From Pseudomonas costantinii (GTDB lineage: Bacteria > Pseudomonadota > Gammaproteobacteria > Pseudomonadales > Pseudomonadaceae), in the NCBI RefSeq assembly GCF_001870435.1, contig NZ_MDDR01000065.1, positions 1 to 64,000 on the forward strand: a stretch of 64,000 nucleotides of DNA. The letters run 5' to 3'. The notes under the pieces are model-generated. The model made no database searches. It was not told the origin of the DNA and saw nothing but the letters and a program-made list of their open reading frames with translations. Position numbers and translations under genes: made by a program. Below are positions 52,314-61,141 of the stretch, one piece after another (the first letter of the stretch is position 1; each line of letters opens with the position of its first letter).

Positions 52314-52958
52314 ATGATCGACCTGTACTACTGGACTACCCCTAACGGTCACAAAGTATCGCTGTTCCTGGAAGAAGCCGGTCTACCCTACGAGGTGCAC
52401 CCGATCAACATCGGCCAGGGCGACCAGTTCAAGCCGGACTTCCTGAAGATCGCTCCCAACAACCGCATTCCGGCCATCGTCGATCAGAACCCGACCGACG
52501 GCGGCGCGCCGATTTCGCTGTTTGAATCGGGCGCAATCCTGCTGTACCTCGCAGAAAAAACTGGCAAGTTCATTCCACAAGACCTACGCGAGCGTCAGGA
52601 AACGCTGCAATGGTTGTTTTGGCAAATGGGCGGGCTGGGGCCGATGGCGGGTCAGAATCATCACTTCAGTCAGTTTGCCCAAGAGAAAATCCCCTACGCG
52701 ATCAAGCGTTACGTCGACGAAACCGCCCGTCTATACGGTGTGCTGGACCGCCGCCTGGTGGATCGTCCGTTCGTGGCCGGCGAGGCATACAGCATTGCCG
52801 ACATGGCCATCTACCCGTGGATTGCTTCCCACGAAAAGCAGAGCCAACGGCTGGAAGATTTCCCACACGTTCATCGCTGGTTCAACAGCATCAAGCAGCG
52901 GCCGGCGACGGTTCGGGCTTATGAATGGGTACAAAAAGTGAATCCGCCAAAATCCTGA
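52314..52958 (+). CDS. Ure2p-like (nu-class) glutathione S-transferase
   Basis: This 214-residue protein starts MIDLYYWTTPNGHKVSLFLEEAGL, placed by GGAGAG five bases upstream. The TTPNGHK motif and glutathione-binding NRIPAIVD and LFESGAILLYLAEKTGKF are typical of the YfcG/YghU-type disulfide-bond oxidoreductases. The C-terminal helical domain contains FVAGEAYSIADMAIYPW. The catalytic site uses Thr/Asn rather than Cys, as in YfcG. It probably reduces disulfides or peroxides with glutathione. It lies upstream of quiP, as I recall in P. aeruginosa. Confidence 0.9.
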   Translation: MIDLYYWTTPNGHKVSLFLEEAGLPYEVHPINIGQGDQFKPDFLKIAPNNRIPAIVDQNPTDGGAPISLFESGAILLYLAEKTGKFIPQDLRERQETLQWLFWQMGGLGPMAGQNHHFSQFAQEKIPYAIKRYVDETARLYGVLDRRLVDRPFVAGEAYSIADMAIYPWIASHEKQSQRLEDFPHVHRWFNSIKQRPATVRAYEWVQKVNPPKS

Positions 52959-52982
52959 TCTGAAGTCGTACGCGGTCAAAAT

Positions 52983-53009
52983 ATGGGAGCGGGCTTGCTC
53001 GCCCCCACA
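52983..53009. repeat. REP-type imperfect hairpin
   Basis: TGGGAGCGGGCTTGC pairs imperfectly with GCTCGCCCCCACA. It lies between the glutathione transferase and quiP genes. Confidence 0.65.
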
Positions 53010-53125
53010 TTGATCTCCACCTGACTTAAAGATCTCAAGCAATTGCTAAAACTCCTGCTTGCGTCGTTTCACCGCGCTCACTAACGTAGCGCCTTTACTG
53101 ACGCTACCCCCGCAGGAGCTTTGCC

Positions 53126-55567
53126 ATGGCCTCGCCAGCCCTCTCACATTTTCTTCCCCGGTTCGGCGTTGCCGCGGCAGTGGCCAGTGCATTAAGCCTG
53201 GCCGGTTGTCAGCTCCAGAGCACCCAGGACACCCTGCCTCCCGTTTCCGGCGTACAGCCGATCAAAGGCCTGGCACAGAATGTTTCGGTACGCCGCAATG
53301 CCCAAGGCATGCCGCTGATCGAAAGCAACACCTTCCATGACGCGCTGTTCAGCCTGGGTTATGTACACGCCAGCGACCGCATCACTCAGATGGTCACCTT
53401 GCGCCTGCTGGCCCAGGGCCGTCTGGCCGAAATGTCCGGGGCTGAGGTGCTGGACGTCGACCGCTTCATGCGTGCGGTCAACCTTAAGAAAAGCGCCGGC
53501 GAGCTGTATAACGCTTCGTCGCCGCGCCTCAAGCGCTTCTTTGAAGTGTATGCCCGTGGCGTCAACGCCTACTTGTACCGCTACCGCGACAAGCTGCCGC
53601 CGGACTTGGCCCAGACCGGCTACAAACCCGAGTACTGGAAGCCGGAAGACTCGGCACTGCTGTTCTGCCTGCTGAATTTCAGCGAGTCGAGCAACCTGCA
53701 GGAGGAGCTGTCGTCTCTGGTGCTGGCGCAAAAGGTCGGTGTCGACAAACTCGCCTGGCTCACTCCGAGCGCGCCTGACGAGCCAATTCCCGTGGCCGAA
53801 GCCGAAAAGCTCAAAGGCGTGAACCTGAGCCAGATCACCGGCCTCGCCGGGCTGGACACGGTCAGCCAGCAACTGAGCAGCCTTAACGCACTGGCGGTGA
53901 CCACCTCCAGCAACTGGGCCATCGGCCCACAACGCAGCCGCAGCGGCAAAAGCCTGCTGGCCAATGACATCTCCGCCCAGCCGCAAGCGCCGTCGCCTTG
54001 GAACTACGTGCAAATCCGCGCGCCGAAATATCAGGCCGTCGGTGCCTCGATTGCCGGCCTGCCGACGCTGTTGTCCGGTTTCAACGGCAAAGTGGCGTGG
54101 AGCATGAGTTCGGTCAAGGGCGATACCCAGGACCTGTTCCTCGAAAAGGTCAAACGCCAGGGCAGTGCGTTGTACTACGAGAACAACGGCAAATGGCTAC
54201 CGGCCACTGTGCGTAACGAAACCTACTTTGCCAAAGGTCAGCGGCCACTTCGCGAAGTGGTGTACGAAACTCGCCATGGAGCCCTGCTCAACAGCAGCCA
54301 GGCCCTGACTACCGGCTTCGGCTTGGCGTTGCAAACCGCCGACTTCAAAGACGACAAGAGCCTGGATGCGTTCTTCGACCTGTCGCGAGCGCAAAACGCC
54401 GGCAAGGCCTCAGACGCAACCCGGGAAATCCGTGCCATTGCACTGAACATGATCTTCGCCGACGCCAGCAACATCGGCTGGCAAGTCACCGGCCGTTTCC
54501 CCAACCGCCGCGAAGGTGAAGGCTTGCTGCCCTCGCCGGGCTGGGATGCGCGCTTTGACTGGGACGGCTACGCCGACGCGATGCTGCATCCATACGATCA
54601 GGACCCGGTCCAAGGCTGGATCGGCACTGCCAACCAGCGCACCGCGCCGCGTGGCTATGGCATGCAGTTATCCAACTCCTGGGATGCGCCGGAGCGCAGT
54701 GAGCGCCTGGCGCAACTGGCCAATGCCGGCAAGCATGACAGCCGTAGCATGATCGCCATGCAGTACGACCAGACCACCACGTTTGCCGCCAAGCTCAAGA
54801 CCATGTTCCAGGCACCGGGCATGGCTCAGCCGCTGAAACAGGCGATTGACGCGCTGCCAACGGCTGATCGGGCCAAGGCACGCGAAGCGCTGGATCGCCT
54901 GATGGCCTTTGACGGCCGCCTGGCACCCACCTCCGCCGACGCGGCGATCTACGAGCTGTTCCTGCAGGAAAGCGCCAAGCAGATCTTTCTCGACAAACTG
55001 GGCCCGGAAAACAGCGCCAGTTGGAAAGCCTTTGTCAGCAACGCAGGCCTGTCCTACTCGGCCACCGCTGACCACTTGCTGGGCCGCGAAGACAGCCCGT
55101 TCTGGGATGACACCCGCACGCCGCAGAAAGAAGACAAACCAGCGATCCTTGCCCGCAGCCTCGCCGCCGCGATCACCGCGGGCGACAGTCAGTTGGGTGG
55201 CGATCACAAGGCCTGGCAGTGGGGCAAACTGCACACAACCACGTGGAAGAACACCAATGGCCAGGTGATTCGTGGTCCGTTTGCGAGTGGCGGCGACCAC
55301 AACACCCTGAACCCGGCGCCGTATAGCTGGGGCCAGAGCTTCAACACCACCCAAATGCCGGCGCTGCGCATGATCGTCGACTTCGGCCAGGCAGAACCGA
55401 TGATGGGCCAGGGAGGCATCGGCCAGTCCGGCAACCCGGCCAGCCCGAACTATGCGAATGGCATCGACCCGTCGCTCAAGGCGCAATACCTGAGCTTCCC
55501 GATGCAACCGCAGAACTTTGACAAGGCGTATGGGAAAACCAGGCTGACCCTGACGCCTGGCAAGTAA
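53126..55567 (+). CDS. quiP: acyl-homoserine-lactone acylase QuiP-like, penicillin amidase family
   Basis: This 813-residue Ntn hydrolase precursor has a lipobox-like signal (LSLAGC, Cys28). The alpha chain is followed by the self-cleavage site at about Ser262 in TTSSNWAIGPQRS, whose Ser becomes the N-terminal nucleophile of the beta chain. GNPASPNYANG and the SGGDHNTLN region are typical of the beta-chain end. Family members cut the amide of acyl-homoserine lactones or related compounds in the periplasm. I name it quiP by overall form and by its neighbour, the glutathione transferase; the exact substrate is not proven. Confidence 0.85.
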   Translation: MASPALSHFLPRFGVAAAVASALSLAGCQLQSTQDTLPPVSGVQPIKGLAQNVSVRRNAQGMPLIESNTFHDALFSLGYVHASDRITQMVTLRLLAQGRLAEMSGAEVLDVDRFMRAVNLKKSAGELYNASSPRLKRFFEVYARGVNAYLYRYRDKLPPDLAQTGYKPEYWKPEDSALLFCLLNFSESSNLQEELSSLVLAQKVGVDKLAWLTPSAPDEPIPVAEAEKLKGVNLSQITGLAGLDTVSQQLSSLNALAVTTSSNWAIGPQRSRSGKSLLANDISAQPQAPSPWNYVQIRAPKYQAVGASIAGLPTLLSGFNGKVAWSMSSVKGDTQDLFLEKVKRQGSALYYENNGKWLPATVRNETYFAKGQRPLREVVYETRHGALLNSSQALTTGFGLALQTADFKDDKSLDAFFDLSRAQNAGKASDATREIRAIALNMIFADASNIGWQVTGRFPNRREGEGLLPSPGWDARFDWDGYADAMLHPYDQDPVQGWIGTANQRTAPRGYGMQLSNSWDAPERSERLAQLANAGKHDSRSMIAMQYDQTTTFAAKLKTMFQAPGMAQPLKQAIDALPTADRAKAREALDRLMAFDGRLAPTSADAAIYELFLQESAKQIFLDKLGPENSASWKAFVSNAGLSYSATADHLLGREDSPFWDDTRTPQKEDKPAILARSLAAAITAGDSQLGGDHKAWQWGKLHTTTWKNTNGQVIRGPFASGGDHNTLNPAPYSWGQSFNTTQMPALRMIVDFGQAEPMMGQGGIGQSGNPASPNYANGIDPSLKAQYLSFPMQPQNFDKAYGKTRLTLTPGK

Positions 55568-55568
55568 C

Positions 55569-55591
55569 CCGGTTTCCCCTGAAGAAACCGG
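55569..55591 (+). terminator. hairpin after quiP
   Basis: CCGGTTTC (55569-55576) pairs with GAAACCGG (55584-55591) three bases after the stop codon. It lacks a clear T tract. Confidence 0.45.
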
Positions 55592-55599
55592 ATCAAAAT

Positions 55600-55648
55600 G
55601 TGGGAGGGGCGGTGCGAGCAAGTCGAATCGTCGCAACGCCTCTCCCAC
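55600..55648. repeat. REP-type element
   Basis: GTGGGAG (55600-55606) and CTCCCAC (55642-55648) border a partly paired 35-base centre. The rest of the gap to 55858 presumably holds the promoter of the amino acid transporter; no gene is visible. Confidence 0.6.
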
Positions 55649-55858
55649 GGTTGATCTCCATTTGACCCAAAATAGTGCTCGGAAATTTCGACGCCCATTT
55701 TCGGGCATCTCCTACACTCAGAACTCCCTCTCCCTACCTTTTAAAACAATCATTCGGAACTATGGTGCAGAAATTGCTACTTGTGATCCGTCTGACACCG
55801 TTCAGTAACAGTCCTAAACGCGCCACAAGCGCTTATCTTGGTTTCCAGGGATTACATA

Positions 55859-56638
55859 ATGAAAAAAGCATTGCTGACCCTTTCTGCACTGGCTCTGTGC
55901 ATGGCTGCTGGTGTTGCTACAGCCAAGGAATACAAGGAGTTGCGTTTTGGTGTTGATCCTTCCTACGCGCCGTTCGAATCCAAGGCCGCCGACGGCAGCC
56001 TGGTAGGCTTCGACATCGACCTGGGCAATGCGATCTGCGCCGAGCTTAAGGTCAAGTGCAAGTGGGTTGAAAGTGACTTTGACGGCATGATTCCAGGCCT
56101 CAACGCCAACAAATTTGATGGCGTAATTTCCTCGATGACCGTGACCGAAGCCCGTGAAAAGGCGATCGACTTCTCCAGCGAGCTGTTCTCCGGCCCTACA
56201 TCCCTGGTGTTCAAAAAAGGCGCGAACTACTCCACGCCTGAGTCCCTCAAGGGCAAATCCGTGGGCTACGAGCAAGGCACCATCCAGGAAGCCTACGCCA
56301 AGGCTGTGCTGGACAAAGCCGGTGTGACCACCAAGGCCTACGCCAACCAGGACCAGGTTTACGCCGACCTGACTTCCGGCCGTCTCGACGCTTCGGTGCA
56401 GGACATGCTGCAAGCCGAACTGGGCTTCTTGAAGTCGCCAGCGGGCGCTGGCTACGAAGTCAGCAAGCCCATCAACGACCCATTGCTGCCGGCCAAAACT
56501 GCGGTCGGTATCAAAAAAGGTAACAAAGACCTCAAGGCCTTACTCGATAAAGGTATCAAAGCGTTACACGATGATGGCACCTACGCCACCATCCAGAAGA
56601 AACACTTCGGCGATCTGAACCTGTACAGCGGTAAATAA
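55859..56638 (+). CDS. basic amino acid ABC transporter binding protein (HisJ/AotJ-like)
   Basis: This 259-residue periplasmic protein has a signal peptide (MKKALLTLSALALCMAAGVATA). The mature part is LRFGVDPSYAPFESKAADGSLVGFDIDLG, quoted only by its start LRFGVDPSYAPFESK, which holds the Tyr and Asp that grip the ligand side chain in HisJ/ArgT. SMTVTEAREKAIDFS supplies the Arg for the carboxylate. Likely ligands are Lys, Arg, ornithine or His. A terminator follows before the permease genes, as for braC. Confidence 0.92.
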   Translation: MKKALLTLSALALCMAAGVATAKEYKELRFGVDPSYAPFESKAADGSLVGFDIDLGNAICAELKVKCKWVESDFDGMIPGLNANKFDGVISSMTVTEAREKAIDFSSELFSGPTSLVFKKGANYSTPESLKGKSVGYEQGTIQEAYAKAVLDKAGVTTKAYANQDQVYADLTSGRLDASVQDMLQAELGFLKSPAGAGYEVSKPINDPLLPAKTAVGIKKGNKDLKALLDKGIKALHDDGTYATIQKKHFGDLNLYSGK

Positions 56639-56645
56639 CACCCTG

Positions 56646-56676
56646 GCGCCCACCTGTTTCAGGTGGGCGCTTTTTT
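56646..56676 (+). terminator. terminator/attenuator after the binding protein gene
   Basis: GCGCCCACCT pairs with AGGTGGGCGC around GTTTC and is followed by six T. Read-through would give lower expression of the membrane and ATPase genes. Confidence 0.85.
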
Positions 56677-56697
56677 ATCGCCATAGGTCCTGAATTC

Positions 56698-57426
56698 ATG
56701 TTTGAAGATCTTTTACAAACCCTGGGGCTGAGTGCCTTCAGTTTGAAGGGGTTCGGCCCACTGTTGCTGCAAGGTACGTGGATGACCGTGAAGTTGTCGG
56801 TCGCCTCCTTGGCCGTCAGCGTCCTGCTGGGCCTGCTGGGTGCCAGCGCCAAACTATCCAGCGTGCGCCTCTTGCGTATCCCCGCCCAGCTCTACACCAC
56901 CTTGATTCGCGGCGTGCCCGACCTGGTGCTGATGCTGCTGATTTTCTACAGCCTGCAAATCTGGCTGACCAGTTTTACCGACTTCATGGAATGGGACTAC
57001 ATCGAAATCGACCCATTCAGCGCCGGGGTGATCACCCTGGGTTTTATCTACGGCGCCTACTTCACCGAGACTTTTCGTGGCGCGATCCTCGCAGTCCCCC
57101 GCGGCCAGCTGGAAGCTGCAACCGCCTACGGGCTCAAGCGCGGGCAGCGGTTTCGCTACGTGACCTTCCCACAGATGATGCGCTTTGCCCTGCCAGGCAT
57201 CGGTAACAACTGGATGGTGATGCTCAAGGCCACCGCCCTGGTGTCGATCATCGGCCTGGCGGACCTGGTCAAGGCTGCTCAGGATGCAGGTAAGAGCACC
57301 TATCAACTGTTCTATTTCCTGGTGCTCGCCGCGCTGATCTACCTGTTGATCACCAGCGCGTCCAACTTCGTCCTGCGTCGGCTTGAACGTCGCTACTCCG
57401 CTGGGTCCAGGGAGGCCGTGCGATGA
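56698..57426 (+). CDS. basic amino acid ABC permease (HisQ/AotQ-like)
   Basis: This 242-residue permease has five helices. GTWMTVKLSVASLAVSVLLG opens the family domain. The coupling loop is AATAYGLKRGQRFRYVTFPQMMRFALPGIGN, marked by the EAA-type QLEAATAYGL. It overlaps the next permease by four bases and forms a heterodimer with it. Confidence 0.93.
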   Translation: MFEDLLQTLGLSAFSLKGFGPLLLQGTWMTVKLSVASLAVSVLLGLLGASAKLSSVRLLRIPAQLYTTLIRGVPDLVLMLLIFYSLQIWLTSFTDFMEWDYIEIDPFSAGVITLGFIYGAYFTETFRGAILAVPRGQLEAATAYGLKRGQRFRYVTFPQMMRFALPGIGNNWMVMLKATALVSIIGLADLVKAAQDAGKSTYQLFYFLVLAALIYLLITSASNFVLRRLERRYSAGSREAVR

Positions 57427-58133
57427 TCGAACTTCTGCAGCAATACTGGCGACCCTTCCTTTATAGCGACGGCCAGCACATCACCGGGCTGGCCATGACC
57501 ATGTGGCTGCTCAGCGCCTCGCTGGTGTTCGGCTTTCTGGTATCGATCCCGCTGTCCATCGCCCGCGTTTCGCGCAAGCGCCTGGTGCGCTGGCCGGTGC
57601 AGTTCTACACCTACCTGTTTCGTGGCACGCCGCTCTATATCCAGTTGCTGATCTGCTACACCGGGATCTACAGCATCGCGGCAGTACGGGCGCAGCCGGT
57701 GTTGGATGCGTTCTTTCGCGATGCGATGAACTGCACCATCCTTGCCTTCGCCCTCAACACCTGTGCCTACACCACCGAGATCTTCGCCGGTTCGATCCGC
57801 AGCATGGCCCATGGCGAAGTCGAAGCGGCCAAGGCCTATGGCCTCAGCGGCTGGAAGTTGTATGCCTATGTGATCATGCCGTCGGCGTTGCGCCGCTCGT
57901 TGCCCTACTACAGCAACGAGGTGATCCTGATGCTGCACTCGACCACGGTGGCCTTTACCGCGACGGTGCCCGATATTCTCAAGATTGCCCGGGACGCTAA
58001 CTCGGCGACCTACATGACCTTTCAATCATTTGGTATCGCCGCACTGATATACCTGACCGTGACCTTCACCCTGGTCGGTCTGTTTCGTCTGGCGGAGCGC
58101 CGCTGGCTGGCCTTCCTCGGGCCGAGCCACTAA
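57423..58133 (+). CDS. basic amino acid ABC permease (HisM/AotM-like)
   Basis: This 236-residue permease has YLFRGTPLYIQLLICYTG near the second helix and the EAA loop VEAAKAYGLSGWKLYAYVIMP. It is the partner of the upstream permease. Nine bases separate it from the aspartoacylase-like gene. Confidence 0.93.
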   Translation: MIELLQQYWRPFLYSDGQHITGLAMTMWLLSASLVFGFLVSIPLSIARVSRKRLVRWPVQFYTYLFRGTPLYIQLLICYTGIYSIAAVRAQPVLDAFFRDAMNCTILAFALNTCAYTTEIFAGSIRSMAHGEVEAAKAYGLSGWKLYAYVIMPSALRRSLPYYSNEVILMLHSTTVAFTATVPDILKIARDANSATYMTFQSFGIAALIYLTVTFTLVGLFRLAERRWLAFLGPSH

Positions 58134-58142
58134 GGAGTTTGT

Positions 58143-59261
58143 ATGCGTCATCAGGTTCATGAACTGATCGCGCCAGTGCCAGGAACGGCGCGGCAGATTC
58201 ACAGTTTCCACTTCGGCCCGGAACAGGCTCAAGGCAAGATCTACATCCAGTCATCACTGCATGCCGACGAGCTTCCGGGCATGTTGGTGGCCTGGCACCT
58301 CAAGGTGCGCCTGGCGCAACTGGCGGCGGCCGGGCGCCTGCGCAGCGAGATCGTGCTGGTGCCCATCGCCAACCCGGTGGGCCTGGAGCAAGTGTTGATG
58401 GATATTCCCTTGGGCCGCTATGAGCTGGAAAGCGGGCAGAACTTCAATCGCCTGTTTGTCGACCTCAGTGAAGAGGTGGGAGACCAGATCGAGGCCTTGC
58501 TGGGGGACGACCCGCAGCACAACGTCGAGTTAATCCGAACCGCCCTGGCCACTGCCCTGGCCGCGCAAACTGCCGAGACCCAGCTGCAATCCCAACGCCT
58601 GGTGCTACAACGCCTGGCCTGCGATGCCGACATCGTGCTGGACCTGCATTGCGACTTCGAAGCCGTGGCGCACCTGTACACCACACCCGAGGCCTGGCCG
58701 CAGGTGGAACCACTGGCGCGTTACATCGGCTCGGAAGCCAACTTGCTCGCCACCGACTCCGGCGGCCAATCCTTCGATGAGTGTTTCACTCTGGTGTGGT
58801 GGCAGTTGCAGCAACGCTTCGGCGAGCGATTCCCGATTCCCATGGGCAGCTTTTCGGTGACCGTCGAACTGCGCGGTCAAGGCGACGTCAACCACGGCCT
58901 GGCCAGCCTCGACTGCCAGGCAATCATCGATTATCTGATCCACTTCGGCGCCATTGCCGGCGACATTGCACCACTGCCCGAGCTGCCCTACCCGGCCACT
59001 CCGCTGGCAGGCGTCGAACCGGTAACCACGCCGGTCGGCGGCTTACTGGTGTTCAGCGCCCTGCCCGGTGAATACCTGGAGGCCGGGCAACTGATCGCCG
59101 AAATCATCGACCCTATTACTGACCGCGTAACGCCCGTGCATTGTAAAAACGCCGGCCTGCTTTACGCCCGTTCGCTACGGCGCATGGCCACTGCCGGAAT
59201 GGTGATCAGCCATGTCGCAGGCACTGAAGCCTACCGCAGCGGCTACCTACTTTCGCCTTGA
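58143..59261 (+). CDS. succinylglutamate desuccinylase/aspartoacylase family protein (AotO-like)
   Basis: This 372-residue predicted zinc hydrolase of the M14/AspA superfamily has first metal ligands in SSLHADELPGM (His and Glu) and a third in LDLHCDFEAV. NFNRLFVDLSEE is the substrate-contacting NRxF-type segment. The C-terminal beta domain includes TPVGGLLVFSALPGEYLEAGQLIAEI. It sits inside the transporter operon, between permease and ATPase genes, so it probably processes an imported amino acid derivative. From memory, the aot operon of P. aeruginosa has a similar gene in the same place. Confidence 0.88.
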   Translation: MRHQVHELIAPVPGTARQIHSFHFGPEQAQGKIYIQSSLHADELPGMLVAWHLKVRLAQLAAAGRLRSEIVLVPIANPVGLEQVLMDIPLGRYELESGQNFNRLFVDLSEEVGDQIEALLGDDPQHNVELIRTALATALAAQTAETQLQSQRLVLQRLACDADIVLDLHCDFEAVAHLYTTPEAWPQVEPLARYIGSEANLLATDSGGQSFDECFTLVWWQLQQRFGERFPIPMGSFSVTVELRGQGDVNHGLASLDCQAIIDYLIHFGAIAGDIAPLPELPYPATPLAGVEPVTTPVGGLLVFSALPGEYLEAGQLIAEIIDPITDRVTPVHCKNAGLLYARSLRRMATAGMVISHVAGTEAYRSGYLLSP

Positions 59262-59274
59262 GGATGCACGCCCC

Positions 59275-60039
59275 ATGTACAAACTGACCGTTGAAGGCCT
59301 GCATAAGAGCTATGGCGACAATGAAGTGCTCAAAGGTGTTTCGCTCAAGGCCAAAACCGGTGACGTGATCAGCCTGATCGGCGCCAGCGGCTCGGGCAAA
59401 AGCACCTTTTTGCGCTGCATCAATTTTCTGGAAACCCCTAACGACGGCGCCATGACCCTGGACGGCCAACAAATCCGCATGGTCAGCGACCGCCACGGCA
59501 TGCGCGTGGCCGACGACGCCGAGCTGCAACGACTGCGCACGCGGCTGGCGATGGTATTCCAGCATTTCAACTTGTGGAGCCATATGAGCGTGCTGGAAAA
59601 CATCACCATGGCGCCGCGCCGAGTGCTGGGATGCAGCAAAAAGGACGCCGAAGACCGTGCCCGTCGCTATCTGGATAAAGTGGGCTTGCCGGCGCGTGTG
59701 GCTGACCAATACCCGGCGTTCCTGTCCGGTGGTCAGCAACAACGCGTGGCCATCGCCCGTGCTTTGGCGATGGAGCCTGAGGTGATGCTGTTCGATGAGC
59801 CCACTTCTGCCCTCGACCCGGAACTGGTCGGTGAGGTGTTGAAGGTGATCCAGGGGCTGGCCGAGGAAGGCCGCACCATGATCATGGTGACGCACGAGAT
59901 GAGCTTTGCACGTAAGGTGTCGAGCCAGGTGCTGTTCCTGCACAAGGGCCTGGTGGAAGAGCAAGGCGCGCCGGAGGATGTGTTAGGCAATCCGAAGAGC
60001 GAGCGCTTGCAGCAGTTCCTGAGCGGCAATTTGAAGTAA
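59275..60039 (+). CDS. basic amino acid ABC transporter ATPase (HisP/AotP-like)
   Basis: This 254-residue ATPase has Walker A GASGSGKST, the Q-loop AMVFQHFNLWSHMSVLENI (partly quoted), signature LSGGQQQRVAIARAL, Walker B VMLFDEPTSALDPELVGEV and the switch His in MVTHEMSFA. It starts MYKLTVEGLHKSYGD, 13 bases after the previous stop; an earlier in-frame ATG lies inside the preceding gene. It ends the operon. No argR-type regulator follows, unlike the aot locus as I remember it. Confidence 0.94.
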   Translation: MYKLTVEGLHKSYGDNEVLKGVSLKAKTGDVISLIGASGSGKSTFLRCINFLETPNDGAMTLDGQQIRMVSDRHGMRVADDAELQRLRTRLAMVFQHFNLWSHMSVLENITMAPRRVLGCSKKDAEDRARRYLDKVGLPARVADQYPAFLSGGQQQRVAIARALAMEPEVMLFDEPTSALDPELVGEVLKVIQGLAEEGRTMIMVTHEMSFARKVSSQVLFLHKGLVEEQGAPEDVLGNPKSERLQQFLSGNLK

Positions 60040-60227
60040 GCCTTTACGACGTCTGGAGGGCCTCAGGAATGGGGCCTCCAGAGCGTTAGCCAACCCCTGA
60101 CGTCGCGAAAAATGGTGTGCCGCCAGGGCAGGAAGCCGTTTGCCTTGCAGAAAGGCGTATGAGCTTGCTGTCGGCATTTTGCGTATTTACAGGGGGATAT
60201 TTCAGTGGAGCGCAACAGCGATCAGGA

Positions 60228-60261
60228 AATATGGCCAGCTCAGCGAGCGACTGGCCATATT
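60228..60261. terminator. hairpin downstream of the small minus-strand gene
   Basis: AATATGGCCAG (60228-60238) pairs with CTGGCCATATT (60251-60261), with a small inner stem CTC/GAG. It lies nine bases beyond the stop of the gene at 60270 and may end its transcript; no T tract follows. I see no gene in 60040-60269. Confidence 0.5.
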
Positions 60262-60269
60262 CACCGGTA

Positions 60270-60467
60270 TCAGGCAATCGGCGCAGGGGGCGGCTCGTCC
60301 GGAAGCACTGGTTCACCGGGTTCGGTCGGCTGCGGGTAATCTTCATCAGGCTGGCCGGGAATGCCACCCGCAAAGGCAGGGTCGGCCATCAGGGACCAAG
60401 CCAGAACACCAATCTGGTTGGGTTCAAGCCGGGCGAGTTCGGCGCTGATTCGCGGGTCGATCTTCAT
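60270..60467 (-). CDS. small proline/acidic-rich hypothetical protein
   Basis: This 65-residue protein starts MKIDPRISAELARLEPNQIG, with a strong GAGGAG ribosome site seven bases upstream. The first half is predicted helix. The second half is Pro/Glu/Asp-rich and disordered (QPTEPGEPVLPDEPPPAPIA). There is no cysteine, signal peptide or membrane helix. The strong ribosome site and coherent codon use support a real gene. I do not recognise the family. Confidence 0.65.
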   Translation of the reverse strand: MKIDPRISAELARLEPNQIGVLAWSLMADPAFAGGIPGQPDEDYPQPTEPGEPVLPDEPPPAPIA

Positions 60468-60574
60468 AAGGTACTCCTCAAGCGTGGCCCGGCGCGCTTT
60501 GCACGCGCCGGGGCAGTACTCACAGTAGAGTCACTTCCCGCAGACAAATTCCCTTTATGTGTAAGACCTTTCGA

Positions 60575-61141
60575 TCAAGCGCGTGGCAGGGTGACGCCGA
60601 GCTGGCCCTGATACTTGCCACCGCGGTCCTTGTAGGAAACTTCACAGGCCTCGTCGGACTGCAGGAACAGCATTTGCGCCACACCTTCGTTGGCGTAGAT
60701 CTTCGCCGGCAGGGTGGTGGTGTTGGAGAATTCCAGGGTCACGTGCCCTTCCCACTCTGGCTCAAGCGGCGTCACGTTAACGATGATGCCGCAGCGGGCG
60801 TAAGTGCTTTTACCCAGGCAAATGGTCAACACGTCGCGGGGAATACGGAAGAACTCCACGGTGCGTGCCAAGGCGAAGGAGTTCGGCGGAATGATGCACA
60901 CGTCACTCTTGACGTCGACGAAGCTTTTTTCGTCGAAGTTCTTCGGATCGACGGTCGCCGAATTGATGTTGGTGAACACCTTGAACTCATCGGCGCAACG
61001 CACGTCGTAGCCGTAGCTGGACACACCATACGAAATCACCCGGTCAGCACCTTCACCACGAATCTGGCGCTCTACGAAGGGTTCGATCATGCCGTGCTCT
61101 TGCGCCATGCGGCGAATCCACTTGTCCGATTTGATGCTCAT
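60575..61141 (-). CDS. dcd: dCTP deaminase
   Basis: This 188-residue enzyme deaminates dCTP to dUTP for thymidylate synthesis. The family segments ISYGVSSYGYDVRCADEFKVF and GKSTYARCGIIVNVTPLEPEWEGHVTLEFSN are present, quoted by their cores SSYGYDVRC and GKSTYARCGI. The catalytic Glu lies in EGHVTLEFSN. The length equals the standard bacterial Dcd. It is monocistronic on the minus strand. Confidence 0.97.
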   Translation of the reverse strand: MSIKSDKWIRRMAQEHGMIEPFVERQIRGEGADRVISYGVSSYGYDVRCADEFKVFTNINSATVDPKNFDEKSFVDVKSDVCIIPPNSFALARTVEFFRIPRDVLTICLGKSTYARCGIIVNVTPLEPEWEGHVTLEFSNTTTLPAKIYANEGVAQMLFLQSDEACEVSYKDRGGKYQGQLGVTLPRA

